A stretch of DNA of 61,371 bases from Novosphingobium organovorum. GTDB lineage: Bacteria; Pseudomonadota; Alphaproteobacteria; Sphingomonadales; Sphingomonadaceae. Below, piece after piece: positions 9,933 through 19,515 of the stretch; within the stretch, counting starts at the first letter, position 1; every line of letters starts with the position of its first letter. Location of the stretch: contig NZ_JALHLF010000007.1 in assembly GCF_022832435.1 (NCBI RefSeq), positions 1 to 61,371 on the forward strand, written 5' to 3'. The notes below the pieces were generated by a model that searched no databases, was not told the DNA's origin, and was given only the letters and a program-made list of their open reading frames with translations. A program made the translations under genes and the position numbers.

Positions 9933-12900
9933 ATGATGATGAGTGCAGGTGAGAAGACGTCCGTTGCCAAGAAGCCTTCCAGGACGAAGCCTTCCAAGCC
10001 ATCCGAGAAACGCGTCACGGCTCCGCCAGCGAAGGCCCGCAACGGGACGAACGCGGCCATGAGCGGCTGCGAGAGTGCGCTGGCCGATGCCATCCGCTCG
10101 GGCCTGCTGCCCGGTGACGGCGCGCCCGACCAGCCCTGGATCGAAGATGCCGCCCAGTTCCTGGTCGCCGCCGGTGCGTCGCGCGCGGCGGGCCAGTCAG
10201 TCGTCGAGATCGCCTCGACCAGCGAGGAACGCCGCCTGGTGCGCGTGGCGCTGGTCAACGACGACATGCCCTTTCTTGTCGATTCGACGGCCGCGGCGCT
10301 CGCCTCGCTGGGGCTGGTGATCGACCGGCTGGTTCACCCGATCGTCGGTGTCGAGCGCGATGCGGACGGGCGCATCGTGCGGATTTCGGCCGACGGGCAG
10401 GACGTCAAGGGACGCGAGTCCTTCATCTATATCGAGATGGCGCGGATCGACGCTCGCCAGCGCCGCGAACTGCAGGCAACGCTCGAGGGGACGCTCGCCG
10501 ACGTGCGCAGCGCCGTCGCCGACTGGCCGCGCATGACCAAGGCGCTGGCCGCCGATGCCGCCATCGTCGAGGACGTGGAAGGGGCCGCGCTGCTCAAGTG
10601 GTTCGCGCAAGGCATGCTCACCGTGCTTGGCCACGTCACGCGCGGACGTGACGGCGGCCACAGCCAGAAGCTGGGCATCTGCCGCCGCGGGATCAAGACG
10701 CTGCTGTCCGATGCCAGCTTTGCGCGCGCGTTCGAAATCTTCGACGGGCAGCTCGCCACGGGCAAGGTCGTCGCGCCGATGGCGATCAAGGCCAACCGCA
10801 TCGCCACGGTCCACCGCCGCGTGCCGCTCGACCTGTTCCTGGTGCCGGTCATCAAGCAGGGCAAGGTCGCGGCGATTTCGGTCCACGCCGGGACCTGGAC
10901 GAGCGAGGCTCTGGCCTATCCGCCCGACCGCGTGCCGCGCCTGCGCGGGATGCTGGCGAGTCTCGCCACCAAGCTGGGCTGCGATCCGCGCGGACATACC
11001 GGCAAGGCGCTGGCCCATGCGCTGACCAGTCTGCCTCATGACCTCGTGCTGGGTCTGGCGGCGGCCGACGTGGAGCGGCTGGCCGGCACCATGACCGGGC
11101 TGGTCGATCGTCCGCGTCCGCGCCTGCTGCTGGCGACTGCACCGCTGGTGCGGCATCTCTTCGCCTTCATCTGGCTGCCGCGCGACATGGTCTCCACCCA
11201 GATGCGCCAGCGCATCCAGGCGCTGGTCGAGGATGCCACCAGCGCGCCCGCGCTCGACTGGAGCCTCCAGGTCGAATCGGGCAACCTCGCCATGCTGCGC
11301 TACACCTTCGACATTCGCGAGGGCGCGAGCGAGCCCGACGAGGCCGATCTCGATCACCGCCTGCAGGTCATGCTGCGCGGCTGGAGCGAGGCGGTGGGCG
11401 CCGCGCTCGCCCAGCAGTTCGAACCTGCCCGCGCCGAAGCGATCGCGCTGCGCTATGCCGAGGCCTTTCCACTCGGTTACCGCAGCGAATACGGTCCGGC
11501 CGAAGCGGCAATCGACATCGCGCACATGCGCAAGATCGTGGTCGGCGAATCGGGTGAGGGCAAGGCCCCGCTCGGCTCACGCGATGCGCGCCTCTACGCG
11601 CACGAACAGGATGTGCCCGGCAGCCTTCGCCTCAAGATCTACCAGGCCGGGGGGCAGTTGCCGCTGTCCGACGCGGTGCCCGCGCTCGAGAATTTCGGGT
11701 TCCGCGTGCTGGCCGAAGTGCCCACGCCGCTCGATCAGGGGCGCATCGGCACGATCCACGATTTCACGCTCGAACTGCCCGTCGGGCGCAGCGCCGAAAG
11801 CGTGCTCGGGCTTGCCCCGATGATCGAGGATGCGCTCTGCGCGGTGCTCAACGGGCATGGCGAGAACGACGCCTTCAACCGCCTGGTGCCGAGCCTTGGT
11901 CTTTCCAAGCGCGAGGGCAACTGGCTGCGCGCCTGGTATCGCTACTTGCGCCAGGGCGGCATGCACTTCGGCATCGCCACCGTGGTCGAGGCGCTCGAAG
12001 GGGCCCCGGCGGTGACACTGGGCATCGTCGACCTGTTTCGCGCGCTGCACCAGCCCGATTTCAAGGGCGATCGCAAGGCGGCGCAGGACATGGCCGAGGA
12101 GGCGATCCGTGAGGGCCTTGCGGGCGTGGGCGCGATCAACGATGATCGCCTGCTGCGCGCCTATCGCGATCTCGTGCTGGCGATGCTGCGCACCAACGCC
12201 TTTGCCGCGCCGGGCCAGCTCGCGCTCGCCTTCAAGTTTGATTCCGCGATGGTGCCGGGTCTGCCCAAGCCGCTGCCCTGGCGCGAAATCTTCGTCTATT
12301 CGCGTCGGGTCGAGGGTATTCACCTGCGCGCCGGGCCAGTCGCGCGCGGAGGGCTGCGCTGGTCGGACCGGCGTGATGACTTCCGCACCGAAATCCTGGG
12401 GCTGATGAAGGCGCAGCGCGTCAAGAACGCGGTCATCGTGCCGACCGGCGCGAAGGGCGGGTTCTATCCCAAGCAGCTTCCCGATCCCGCGCGCGACCGC
12501 GCCGGATGGGCGGCCGAGGGGCAGGCGAGCTACGAGATCTTCATCGCCACGCTCCTCTCGATCACCGACAACATCCACGATGGGGCGGTGATCCATCCCG
12601 AGGACATCGTCATCCGCGACGGCGAAGACCCCTATTTCGTGGTCGCCGCCGATAAGGGCACGGCCAAGTTCTCGGACATCGCCAACGGCATCGCGCAGTC
12701 GCGCGATTTCTGGCTCGACGACGCTTTTGCGAGCGGCGGCTCGAACGGCTACGACCATAAGGTGATGGGCATCACCGCGCGTGGTGCCTGGGTGTCGGTC
12801 CAGCGCCACTTCCTCGAAATGGGGATCGACGTGCAGACCGACCCGGTGCGCGTGGTGGGCTGCGGCGACATGTCGGGGGATGTGTTCGGTAACGGCATGT

Positions 12901-14753
12901 TGCTGTCCAAGGCGATCCGTCTGGTCGCCGCGTTCGATCACCGCCACATCTTCATCGATCCCGATCCCGACGCAGCAGCCAGCTGGGCGGAGCGCAAGCG
13001 CCTCTTCGACCTGCCGCATTCGAGCTGGGACGATTACGACAAGTCGTTGATCTCGAAGGGCGGCGGGGTCTTCCCGCGATCGATGAAGTCGATTCCCCTG
13101 AGCCAGGAAATCCGCGATGCGCTGGGCTTCCAGGTCTCCGAGATCGATCCCGATTCGCTGATTTCGGCGATTCTGTGGGCCAAGGTCGACCTGCTCTGGT
13201 TTGGCGGCATCGGGACGTATGTGAAGTCCTCGAGCGAGAACAACGCGACCGTGGGCGATCCCGCCAACGACGCGCTGCGCGTGAGCGCCAACGAAGTGGG
13301 CGCGCGGGTCATCGGCGAGGGCGCCAATCTGGGCGTGACCCAGGCCGGCCGTATCGAGTTCGCGCTCAAGGGTGACGGCGGGCGCGGTGGGCGCATCAAC
13401 ACCGACTTCATCGACAATTCGGCGGGCGTTGACTGTTCGGACAACGAGGTCAACATCAAGATCGCGCTCGCCGCGGCCAAGCGCGCGGGCAAGCTGTCCG
13501 AGAAGAAGCGTGTCGAGCTGCTGCGCGACATGACCGAGGAAGTCTCGCAGCTCGTGCTCGAAGACAACCGGCTCCAGGCGCTGGCGCTGTCGATCGCGGG
13601 GCGCGGCGGGGCGGATGCGATCCACTCGCACATCCGGCTGATCGAGATGCTGGAAGAGGGCGGCAATCTTGATCGCGTAACCGAGGGGCTCGCCGAGAAC
13701 GAGGCGCTGGTGCGCCGTGCGCAGGACGGACGCGGGCTGGTGCGGCCCGAGCTGGCCGTGCTGCTCTCGTCGAGCAAGCTGGTGCTGCAGGACGCCATCG
13801 AGAAGAGCACGCTGCCCGAGGATTGCGGCCTTCGTCCGATGCTCGAAGCGGCCTTTCCGGGGCCGATGCAGGCCAGGTTCAAGCCCTTTATCGCCGAGCA
13901 CCGGCTGGCGCGCGAGATCATCGCGACCAAGCTTGCCAACCGCATCGTCAACCGCATGGGGCTGGTCCACCCCTTCGAACTCGCCGAGGAAGAAGGCGCG
14001 ACGCTGGGGCAGGTCGCGGCGGCCTATTCGATCGCGGAGCGGCTGTTCGATCTGCCGCGGCTCTGGGCCCGGCTGGAGAACGCGCCGATGGGCGAGGAAG
14101 CGCGGCTGGCGCTGTTCGACGGTGCGGCGATGGCGGTGCGTTCGCACATGGCCGACCTCTTGCGCGCGGGCGCGGGTCGCGTGGCGCCGCACGAGCTTGA
14201 AGCGCGGCTCGAACCGGGCATCGCGCTGCTCACCAACGACGTCTACGAACTGCTGGGTGATCGCGGGCAGAGCCAGTCGGCGCGGATCTTTGCGCACCTG
14301 AGCGCGCTTGGCGCGCCTGAGGAAGAAGCGCGCCTGGTGACGCGCCTGTTCGATCTCGACGGCGCGGTGGGCCTTGCCGATCTTGCCGCCGATGCGGGCA
14401 TCGCGCCGCGCCGGCTGGTCAACGCTTTCGTCTCGCTGGGCGCCGGGCTCGGGCTCGACTGGGCGCAGGCGAGCGCGGCGATCATGACGCCGAGCGATCC
14501 GTGGGAGCGCCTGCTGGTCGCGGGGCTTTCGCGCGATTTCCAGCAGATGCGGCTCGACTTTCTCAAGGCGCTGGGCCGCACCAAGGCGGGCAAGGCCGAT
14601 CTGGAGGCGGCAACCGCGCGCTGGTGCAAGGACAACGCGGGCGCCATCACCGGCCTTCGCAACGTGGTGCGCCGGGCCGAGGAGAGCGGTACGCACACGC
14701 CCGCGATGATGGCGCAGATCGCGGTTCAGGCGCGCAACGTGCTTACCCGCTGA
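9933..14753 (+). CDS. gdhZ: NAD-specific glutamate dehydrogenase, large (about 180 kDa) type
   Basis: 1606 residues, the length of the GdhZ/GDH180 class that oxidatively deaminates glutamate to 2-oxoglutarate. The N-terminal ~700 residues form the regulatory ACT-like region. The catalytic part, around residues 780-1250, contains RAGPVARGGLRWSDRRDDFR, PTGAKGGFYPKQLP and VVGCGDMSGDVFGNGML, with the dinucleotide-binding and substrate segments. A C-terminal helical domain follows. Three ATGs stand in a row (9933, 9936, 9939) after GGCGGAG, so the exact start is uncertain by two codons. The first 40 residues are Lys/Pro/Thr-rich and probably disordered. It is a monocistronic gene, convergent with the AbrB-type gene. 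Confidence 0.96.
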   Translation: MMMSAGEKTSVAKKPSRTKPSKPSEKRVTAPPAKARNGTNAAMSGCESALADAIRSGLLPGDGAPDQPWIEDAAQFLVAAGASRAAGQSVVEIASTSEERRLVRVALVNDDMPFLVDSTAAALASLGLVIDRLVHPIVGVERDADGRIVRISADGQDVKGRESFIYIEMARIDARQRRELQATLEGTLADVRSAVADWPRMTKALAADAAIVEDVEGAALLKWFAQGMLTVLGHVTRGRDGGHSQKLGICRRGIKTLLSDASFARAFEIFDGQLATGKVVAPMAIKANRIATVHRRVPLDLFLVPVIKQGKVAAISVHAGTWTSEALAYPPDRVPRLRGMLASLATKLGCDPRGHTGKALAHALTSLPHDLVLGLAAADVERLAGTMTGLVDRPRPRLLLATAPLVRHLFAFIWLPRDMVSTQMRQRIQALVEDATSAPALDWSLQVESGNLAMLRYTFDIREGASEPDEADLDHRLQVMLRGWSEAVGAALAQQFEPARAEAIALRYAEAFPLGYRSEYGPAEAAIDIAHMRKIVVGESGEGKAPLGSRDARLYAHEQDVPGSLRLKIYQAGGQLPLSDAVPALENFGFRVLAEVPTPLDQGRIGTIHDFTLELPVGRSAESVLGLAPMIEDALCAVLNGHGENDAFNRLVPSLGLSKREGNWLRAWYRYLRQGGMHFGIATVVEALEGAPAVTLGIVDLFRALHQPDFKGDRKAAQDMAEEAIREGLAGVGAINDDRLLRAYRDLVLAMLRTNAFAAPGQLALAFKFDSAMVPGLPKPLPWREIFVYSRRVEGIHLRAGPVARGGLRWSDRRDDFRTEILGLMKAQRVKNAVIVPTGAKGGFYPKQLPDPARDRAGWAAEGQASYEIFIATLLSITDNIHDGAVIHPEDIVIRDGEDPYFVVAADKGTAKFSDIANGIAQSRDFWLDDAFASGGSNGYDHKVMGITARGAWVSVQRHFLEMGIDVQTDPVRVVGCGDMSGDVFGNGMLLSKAIRLVAAFDHRHIFIDPDPDAAASWAERKRLFDLPHSSWDDYDKSLISKGGGVFPRSMKSIPLSQEIRDALGFQVSEIDPDSLISAILWAKVDLLWFGGIGTYVKSSSENNATVGDPANDALRVSANEVGARVIGEGANLGVTQAGRIEFALKGDGGRGGRINTDFIDNSAGVDCSDNEVNIKIALAAAKRAGKLSEKKRVELLRDMTEEVSQLVLEDNRLQALALSIAGRGGADAIHSHIRLIEMLEEGGNLDRVTEGLAENEALVRRAQDGRGLVRPELAVLLSSSKLVLQDAIEKSTLPEDCGLRPMLEAAFPGPMQARFKPFIAEHRLAREIIATKLANRIVNRMGLVHPFELAEEEGATLGQVAAAYSIAERLFDLPRLWARLENAPMGEEARLALFDGAAMAVRSHMADLLRAGAGRVAPHELEARLEPGIALLTNDVYELLGDRGQSQSARIFAHLSALGAPEEEARLVTRLFDLDGAVGLADLAADAGIAPRRLVNAFVSLGAGLGLDWAQASAAIMTPSDPWERLLVAGLSRDFQQMRLDFLKALGRTKAGKADLEAATARWCKDNAGAITGLRNVVRRAEESGTHTPAMMAQIAVQARNVLTR

Positions 14754-14773
14754 ACGCGATCAGGATGACAGAT

Positions 14774-14807
14774 GACGCCGGATCAGCCTTCGGGCTGGTC
14801 CGGCGTC
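14774..14807. terminator. UUCG hairpin at the gdhZ/abrB convergence
   Basis: GACGCCGGATCAGCC-TTCG-GGCTGGTCCGGCGTC gives 15-bp arms with one mismatch and a stable UUCG loop. It starts 20 bp after the gdhZ stop and includes the stop codon of the opposing gene. No U-run is present on either side, so termination is plausible but not certain. Confidence 0.45.
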
Positions 14808-15880
14808 GACGCGTCGGGGTGGACGAAGCGGCGCGCGATGGTGCGCGCAAGCCAGGGCCCGATCAAAAGGATCGCGGCCATGCGCGTGGTCTGGAGCGTC
14901 ATCACGAAGCCCACGTCGACAGGGGAGGAAGCTGCGACGATGGCGATCGAGTTCATGCCGCCAGGGCTCGTCGCAAGGTAGGCGGTGGCGATGCTCACCC
15001 CGGCGATACGCGCGACGATAAGTCCGAGCGCGAAGCAACTGGCCATCATGGCCAGGATCGCGACCAGCACGGCGGGCAGCGCGGCGCGGGCGCGCGTAAC
15101 GCTTTCGCGGGTGAAGCGCGCGCCGATGCCCCAGCCCACGATCAGGTAGGCCAGCGCGACAAGCGCGCGCGGCAGGGTGAAGTCGGTGAACACGCCGGTC
15201 GCGTTGAGGATCGTACCGAGCACCAGCGGTCCCAGAATGTCGGGTGCGGGCAGGCGCACGAGGCGGCCCAGCAGCAGCCCCGCTGCCGCCGTGGCGAGCG
15301 TTGCGCCAAGCGCCACGGGATCGACCGGCCACAACCAGGGCAGGGCGGCGCTGGCGACCGCATGGCCGCCCGTCTCGTCGCCAAGGATCATCGCGAGACC
15401 CGAGGCTCCCAGCGCGACCATGATGACGCGGACGTAGGTCATGAAGGCGACCATGCGGAAATCCTCGCCGCTGTCGCGCGCCATGAGCACCATCGCGGTG
15501 GCGAGGCCGGGCGCAGAGCCCCAGATCGCGACGGCTCCGGGCAGGATGCGCAGCGCGGCGAGCAGCATGCCGGTGCCGAAGGCGACCGCGAGCGTGGCCA
15601 GCGCGCTGCCCACGAACAGCGGCCAGTCGGTGAGGAAACGCGCGAGCACCGGCGGGCCCATCGAAGAAGCGATGAGGCTGCCGACGAGCGCCTGCGCCAG
15701 CGCGAAGAGCGCGGGCGGGGTGTTCATCGAACGTCCGCGCAGCGCCATCGCGATCGCCGCGAACATGGGGCCGAGCATCAGCGCGGCCGGGACGCCCAGC
15801 GCCTCGCCGCCCAGGCCCAGGACGAGCGAGAGGGCGATCAGGACCAGCCAGGGGCGTGCGTGCTTGAGGATCGGGGGCAA
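14783..15880 (-). CDS. AbrB-type polytopic membrane protein (COG3180-like)
   Basis: 365 residues if started at TTG 15880. Upstream in-frame codons reach 16144 but run through a repeat element and look untranslated. About ten hydrophobic segments are arranged as two similar halves. Each half carries a Gly/Pro-rich turn (WGSAPGLATAMVLMA in the first, ATSPGGMNSIAIVA in the second), the pattern of the AbrB duplication family of putative transporters or regulators once labelled ammonia monooxygenase. The substrate is unknown. It is a single gene on the minus strand, convergent with gdhZ. Confidence 0.8.
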   Translation of the reverse strand: MPPILKHARPWLVLIALSLVLGLGGEALGVPAALMLGPMFAAIAMALRGRSMNTPPALFALAQALVGSLIASSMGPPVLARFLTDWPLFVGSALATLAVAFGTGMLLAALRILPGAVAIWGSAPGLATAMVLMARDSGEDFRMVAFMTYVRVIMVALGASGLAMILGDETGGHAVASAALPWLWPVDPVALGATLATAAAGLLLGRLVRLPAPDILGPLVLGTILNATGVFTDFTLPRALVALAYLIVGWGIGARFTRESVTRARAALPAVLVAILAMMASCFALGLIVARIAGVSIATAYLATSPGGMNSIAIVAASSPVDVGFVMTLQTTRMAAILLIGPWLARTIARRFVHPDASTPDQPEG

Positions 15881-15994
15881 ACAGGGTCCGCTGGAACGAA
15901 GGGTTTGAACACCACTGGCCCTAGGCCGCGTCGATGGGCTTCGCAAGCGCTGTGGAACTGGCCGGGATGCGGACGGTACGCGGGCCGCCCACCC

Positions 15995-16133
15995 CGCTGC
16001 GACTAGCATCGCCTCCGGCTCTGCAAGTCTCGCTGCCCCTCCCGCCAGCGGGAAGGGGGGACATGACGCGTCGCCCTCCCGCTGGCGGGAGGGCCGGAAG
16101 GCTTGGGACCGAAGGGACCTAGCCGGACGGGGT
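15995..16133. repeat. dispersed intergenic repeat, copy 1
   Basis: It begins GCTGCGACTAG and ends GAAGGGACCTAGCC. It contains two nested palindromes, CCCTCCCGCCAGCGGGAAGGG-like near 16036-16058 and CCCTCCCGCTGGCGGGAGGG at 16075-16094, then CCGGAAGGCTTGGGACCGAAGGG. The same order of blocks recurs at 61179-61371. It fills the gap between the AbrB-type gene and lrp and explains the absence of a gene there. It resembles a REP or MITE-type intergenic element. Confidence 0.8.
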
Positions 16134-16190
16134 GGGCTAACCACGCCATCCGCAACCGCGTATTGGCGTTCGTGGTCGAGGCGTCGGTTC

Positions 16191-16652
16191 CTAGCCCAGC
16201 GGAAGGCGGCGCGGCGGCTTGACCGTTTCGAGCACGATGATCGACTTCACGTCGCGCACGCCGGGAATGCGCAGCAGCGACTTGAGCGTGATCTGCGAAA
16301 GATGCTCGACATCGCGCGCCACCACGTGGACGAGATAGTCCATGTCGCCGGTCACCGCGTGGCAGGCGATGACGTAGTCGTTGTCGAGAATGGCGCTCTC
16401 GAAGCGCTCGATATTCCCGTCGCGGTGGGCTTCCAGGTTGATGAGCACGTAGGCGCTCAGTTCGAGGCCGAGCCGTCGCGGATCGAGCACGGGCTGGTAG
16501 CCCAGGATCACGCCATCTTCCTCGAGCTTGCGGATCCGGCGGCTGACCGGGGTTGCGGAGAGCGCGGTGCGTTCGGCGACTTGCGCCACGGGCATGCGCG
16601 CGTCGTCCTGAAGCGTGGCGAGGATCTTGCGGTCGAAAGCGTCGATGGGCAT
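16191..16652 (-). CDS. Lrp/AsnC-family transcriptional regulator
   Basis: 153 residues. The N-terminal helix-turn-helix (AFDRKILATLQDDAR then SATPVSRRIRKLEEDGVI) is followed by a RAM/ACT-type ligand domain with the family phrase VTGDMDYLVHVVARD. Such regulators respond to amino acids. The gene is divergent from phhA-hppD with 106 bp between the start codons, so an aromatic amino acid (Phe or Tyr) is the natural candidate effector. This link is inference from position. Confidence 0.93.
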   Translation of the reverse strand: MPIDAFDRKILATLQDDARMPVAQVAERTALSATPVSRRIRKLEEDGVILGYQPVLDPRRLGLELSAYVLINLEAHRDGNIERFESAILDNDYVIACHAVTGDMDYLVHVVARDVEHLSQITLKSLLRIPGVRDVKSIIVLETVKPPRRLPLG

Positions 16653-16758
16653 TGATCACCTAACCAGATGGCTGTTGTTGGTCGAATACACCCTTCTGGC
16701 CTCTTTTTGGAGCGGATTGCGCACGGATCAGCCAGGCGCCTCGTGCTACACTCGCGCG

Positions 16759-17622
16759 ATGGAGAAACCGCACACGTCCACGACGAGAAGCGGCCTTCGC
16801 GGAGAGTATGCCCTGGCCGGGCCCGATTACACCGTGGCGCAGGCCTGGGGGGACTACACCGAGGAGATGCACGCGCGCTGGCGCCGGCTCTACGCCCGCC
16901 AGTCGGCTCTGGTGCGCGAACACGCCTGCGCGGCCTTTTGCGAAGGGCTGGCCCGGCTTGACTGCGCGCAGGGTGTCCCCAGGCTGGAGGAGGCCAATGC
17001 GCTGCTCGGCGCGGCGACCGGCTGGCGGCTGGTGGCGGTGCCCGGTTTCATTCCCGACGCGGTCTTCTTCGACCATCTGGCGCATCGCCGTTTCCCGGTG
17101 ACGTGCTGGCTGCGCGAGGAACACGAGCTGGACTATCTCGTCGAGCCCGACGTGTTCCACGATTTCTTCGGCCACGTGCCGATGCTGCTCGATCCCGCCG
17201 TGGCCGATTTCCTCCAGCTTTACGGCGAGGCAGGGGCCAGGGCGATGGCGCACGACGGGCTCGAGATGCTGGCGCGGCTCTACTGGTACACGATCGAATT
17301 CGGGCTGGTGCGCGAGAAGGGCGCGATCAAGGTCTTTGGCGCGGGGATACTCTCGTCGGCGGGTGAGACACGCTACGCCGCGACCGATCGCGGCGTGCTG
17401 CGCCTGCCGTTCGAGCCCTTGCGGATCATGCGCACCGCCTACCGCATCGACCGCTTTCAGGACGGCTATTTCGTGCTCGAAAGCCTGCCCGAGCTGATCG
17501 ACGGGCTCGTCGGGCTCGATTTCGGTCCGCTTTACGACATGTGGCGCGCCACGGCGCCGATCGCAGCGGGCGAGCGCCTGCCCGGCGAAACCAGCATAAG
17601 CCTGCAAGGAGAAGCGGCATGA
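16759..17622 (+). CDS. phhA: phenylalanine 4-monooxygenase
   Basis: 287 residues from ATG 16759. It has the tetrahydropterin-dependent aromatic hydroxylase core with the iron triad H134 and H139 in [12 protein letters not shown] and E180 in YWYTIEFGL. Bacterial size, without the regulatory domain of the animal enzyme. It converts phenylalanine to tyrosine in the cytosol, using a pterin cofactor and O2. Its stop overlaps the next start (ATGA 17619-17622), so it is coupled to hppD. Together with hppD it feeds Phe/Tyr toward homogentisate. Homogentisate dioxygenase is not in the window. Regulation by the divergent Lrp protein is likely. Confidence 0.96.
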   Translation: MEKPHTSTTRSGLRGEYALAGPDYTVAQAWGDYTEEMHARWRRLYARQSALVREHACAAFCEGLARLDCAQGVPRLEEANALLGAATGWRLVAVPGFIPDAVFFDHLAHRRFPVTCWLREEHELDYLVEPDVFHDFFGHVPMLLDPAVADFLQLYGEAGARAMAHDGLEMLARLYWYTIEFGLVREKGAIKVFGAGILSSAGETRYAATDRGVLRLPFEPLRIMRTAYRIDRFQDGYFVLESLPELIDGLVGLDFGPLYDMWRATAPIAAGERLPGETSISLQGEAA

Positions 17623-18713
17623 GCGACCTTTTCGACAATCCCATCGGCCTCGACGGGTTTGAGTTCGTGGAGTTTTCGGCGCCCGAAAAGGGCGTGCTCG
17701 AACCGGTGTTCGTGGCCATGGGCTTTACCCATGTGGCGCAGCACCGCTCCAAGGACGTGGCGCTCTGGCGCCAGGGCGGGATCAACTTCATCACCAATTA
17801 CGAACCGCGCAGCCCGGCCTGGTTCTTCGCGCGCGAGCACGGCCCCTCGGCGTGCGGCATGGGGTTTCGCGTGCGCGATGCGCGCAAGGCCTACGCCGAA
17901 CTGCTCGCCCGGTCGGCCGAGCCGGTCCAGGTCGAGACCGGGCCGATGGAACTGCACCTGCCCGGTATCCGGGGGATCGGCAATTCGATCATCTATCTGA
18001 TCGACCGCTATGAAAGCGCGGAAAATCCCGGCGCGCTGTCGATCTATGACATCGATTTCGACTATCTGCCGGGGGTGGAGCGGCATCCGGCGGGAGCCGG
18101 CTTCCACGCGATCGATCATCTGACCCACAACGTCTATCGCGGGCGCATGGCCTACTGGGCGAACTATTACGAGAAGCTCTTCAACTTCCGCGAGATCCGT
18201 TACTTCGACATCAAGGGCGAATACACCGGGCTGACCAGCCAGGCGCTGACCGCACCCGACGGGCGCATCCGCATTCCGCTCAACGAGGAAGGCGAGGGGG
18301 GCAAGGGCCAGATCGAGGAATTCCTGCGCGCCTTCAACGGCGAGGGTATCCAGCACATCGCGCTCGTCACCGACGATCTGATGACGGCCTGGGACCACCT
18401 CAAGGCGCTCGGCGTGCCGTTCATGACCGCCCCGCCCGAAACCTACTACGAGATGCTCGAAGCGCGCCTGCCGGGGCACGGGCAGCCGACCGGGGCGCTT
18501 GAGGCGCGCGGCATCCTGCTCGACGGGACGACTACGGGCGATAGGCCCCGGTTATTGCTGCAGATCTTCGCCGAGCCGCAACTTGGTCCGGTCTTTTTCG
18601 AATTCATCGAGCGTCAGGGCGACGATGGATTTGGAGAAGGCAATTTCAAGGCGCTTTTTCAATCGATTGAACGCGATCAATTGCGTCGGGGTGTGCTTTC
18701 CGTCACGGAATGA
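17619..18713 (+). CDS. hppD: 4-hydroxyphenylpyruvate dioxygenase
   Basis: 364 residues from ATG 17619. It has two vicinal-oxygen-chelate domains. The non-haem Fe(II) ligands are visible in the C-terminal domain: H167 in IDHLTH, H246 in GIQHIALVT and E328 in PVFFEFIE. The C-terminal gating helix follows ([15 protein letters not shown]). It oxidises 4-hydroxyphenylpyruvate to homogentisate in tyrosine breakdown. It is translationally coupled to phhA, and a VOC-family gene follows 167 bp later. The last codons run into an AT-rich intergenic segment. Confidence 0.97.
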   Translation: MSDLFDNPIGLDGFEFVEFSAPEKGVLEPVFVAMGFTHVAQHRSKDVALWRQGGINFITNYEPRSPAWFFAREHGPSACGMGFRVRDARKAYAELLARSAEPVQVETGPMELHLPGIRGIGNSIIYLIDRYESAENPGALSIYDIDFDYLPGVERHPAGAGFHAIDHLTHNVYRGRMAYWANYYEKLFNFREIRYFDIKGEYTGLTSQALTAPDGRIRIPLNEEGEGGKGQIEEFLRAFNGEGIQHIALVTDDLMTAWDHLKALGVPFMTAPPETYYEMLEARLPGHGQPTGALEARGILLDGTTTGDRPRLLLQIFAEPQLGPVFFEFIERQGDDGFGEGNFKALFQSIERDQLRRGVLSVTE

Positions 18714-18880
18714 CAGCCATATACGTAATAATACTGTGTGAGGCGAAGCGGTGACGGTCGAAAACGACGCTCGAACTTCGCGGGCCTGCCGGACGCCCCA
18801 ATCGTTCCGCAATCGGCGTCGGCAGGCCCCCCCTCACAGATACACACATGAGCGCAACCCGCCAGACGAGGAGAGGTTCC

Positions 18881-19426
18881 ATGGTCGCAACGACAATTCC
18901 CAGACTGGGTGGCATTCACCATGTCGCCTACCGCTGCCGCGATGCGCGCGAGACGGTGAACTTCTACCGTGAGGCGCTGGGTATGGACTTCCAGCTCGCG
19001 ATCGCGGAGGACCGCGTGCCGTCGACCGGGGCGCCCGATCCCTACATGCACGTGTTCCTCGATTGCGGGGGCGGCAACGTGATCGCGTTTTTCGAGTTGC
19101 CCCATTCGCCCGAGATGGGCCGCGACGAGGCAACACCGGCCTGGGTCCAGCACATCGCCTTCAAGGTCGCGAGCGAAGCCGACCTCCTGGCCGCCAAGGC
19201 GCGGCTCGAGGCGCGTGAGGTCGAGGTGCTGGGGCCGGTCCACCATGGTATCTTCAAGTCGATCTACTTCTTCGATCCCAACGGCCACCGGCTGGAACTG
19301 GCCTGGGCCTTCGGGACCGCGCAGCAGATGCGTGCCCTGCACGATGTCGCCGATGCCATGCTCGAGGAATGGTCCCGCACCCGCCGCGCGCCGCGCCACG
19401 CCGCCTGGCTGCACGAGGTGAAGTGA
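18881..19426 (+). CDS. VOC-superfamily (glyoxalase-fold) protein
   Basis: 181 residues from ATG 18881, which follows GAGGAGAGG at 18868-18876. It has a single vicinal-oxygen-chelate domain: an IHHVAYRCRD opening with a candidate metal His, a second half starting VQHIAFKV, and a closing YFFDPNGHRLELAW with the candidate Glu ligand. The size and motif order fit small glyoxalase or extradiol-dioxygenase-like enzymes, but the substrate is not inferable. It sits after hppD on the same strand but has its own leader, so an aromatic-acid link is only suggested. It ends just before the terminator at 19461. Confidence 0.85.
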   Translation: MVATTIPRLGGIHHVAYRCRDARETVNFYREALGMDFQLAIAEDRVPSTGAPDPYMHVFLDCGGGNVIAFFELPHSPEMGRDEATPAWVQHIAFKVASEADLLAAKARLEAREVEVLGPVHHGIFKSIYFFDPNGHRLELAWAFGTAQQMRALHDVADAMLEEWSRTRRAPRHAAWLHEVK

Positions 19427-19460
19427 CAGCCATCGCTTCTGTGTTTGTCGTCACCAACGA

Positions 19461-19494
19461 AAAAGGCCCGCCGGATCGCTCCGGCGGGCCTTTT
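19461..19494. terminator. bidirectional intrinsic terminator
   Basis: AAAAGGCCCGCCGGA (19461-19475) pairs perfectly with TCCGGCGGGCCTTTT (19480-19494). T-runs follow on both strands, so it serves both the VOC gene (plus) and the degP-type gene (minus). Confidence 0.9.
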
Positions 19495-19515
19495 CGATCG
19501 GGGCCGTGCGCAGGC

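Noticed and set aside
11577..14696. 1039-codon open frame on the minus strand opposite gdhZ
   Set aside because: It is a GC-rich antisense shadow of gdhZ, rich in Arg/His/Gln with no family features.
15881..16144. N-terminal extension of the AbrB-type protein
   Set aside because: The extension translates the dispersed repeat and Arg/Pro-rich junk; the hydrophobic core begins after TTG 15880.
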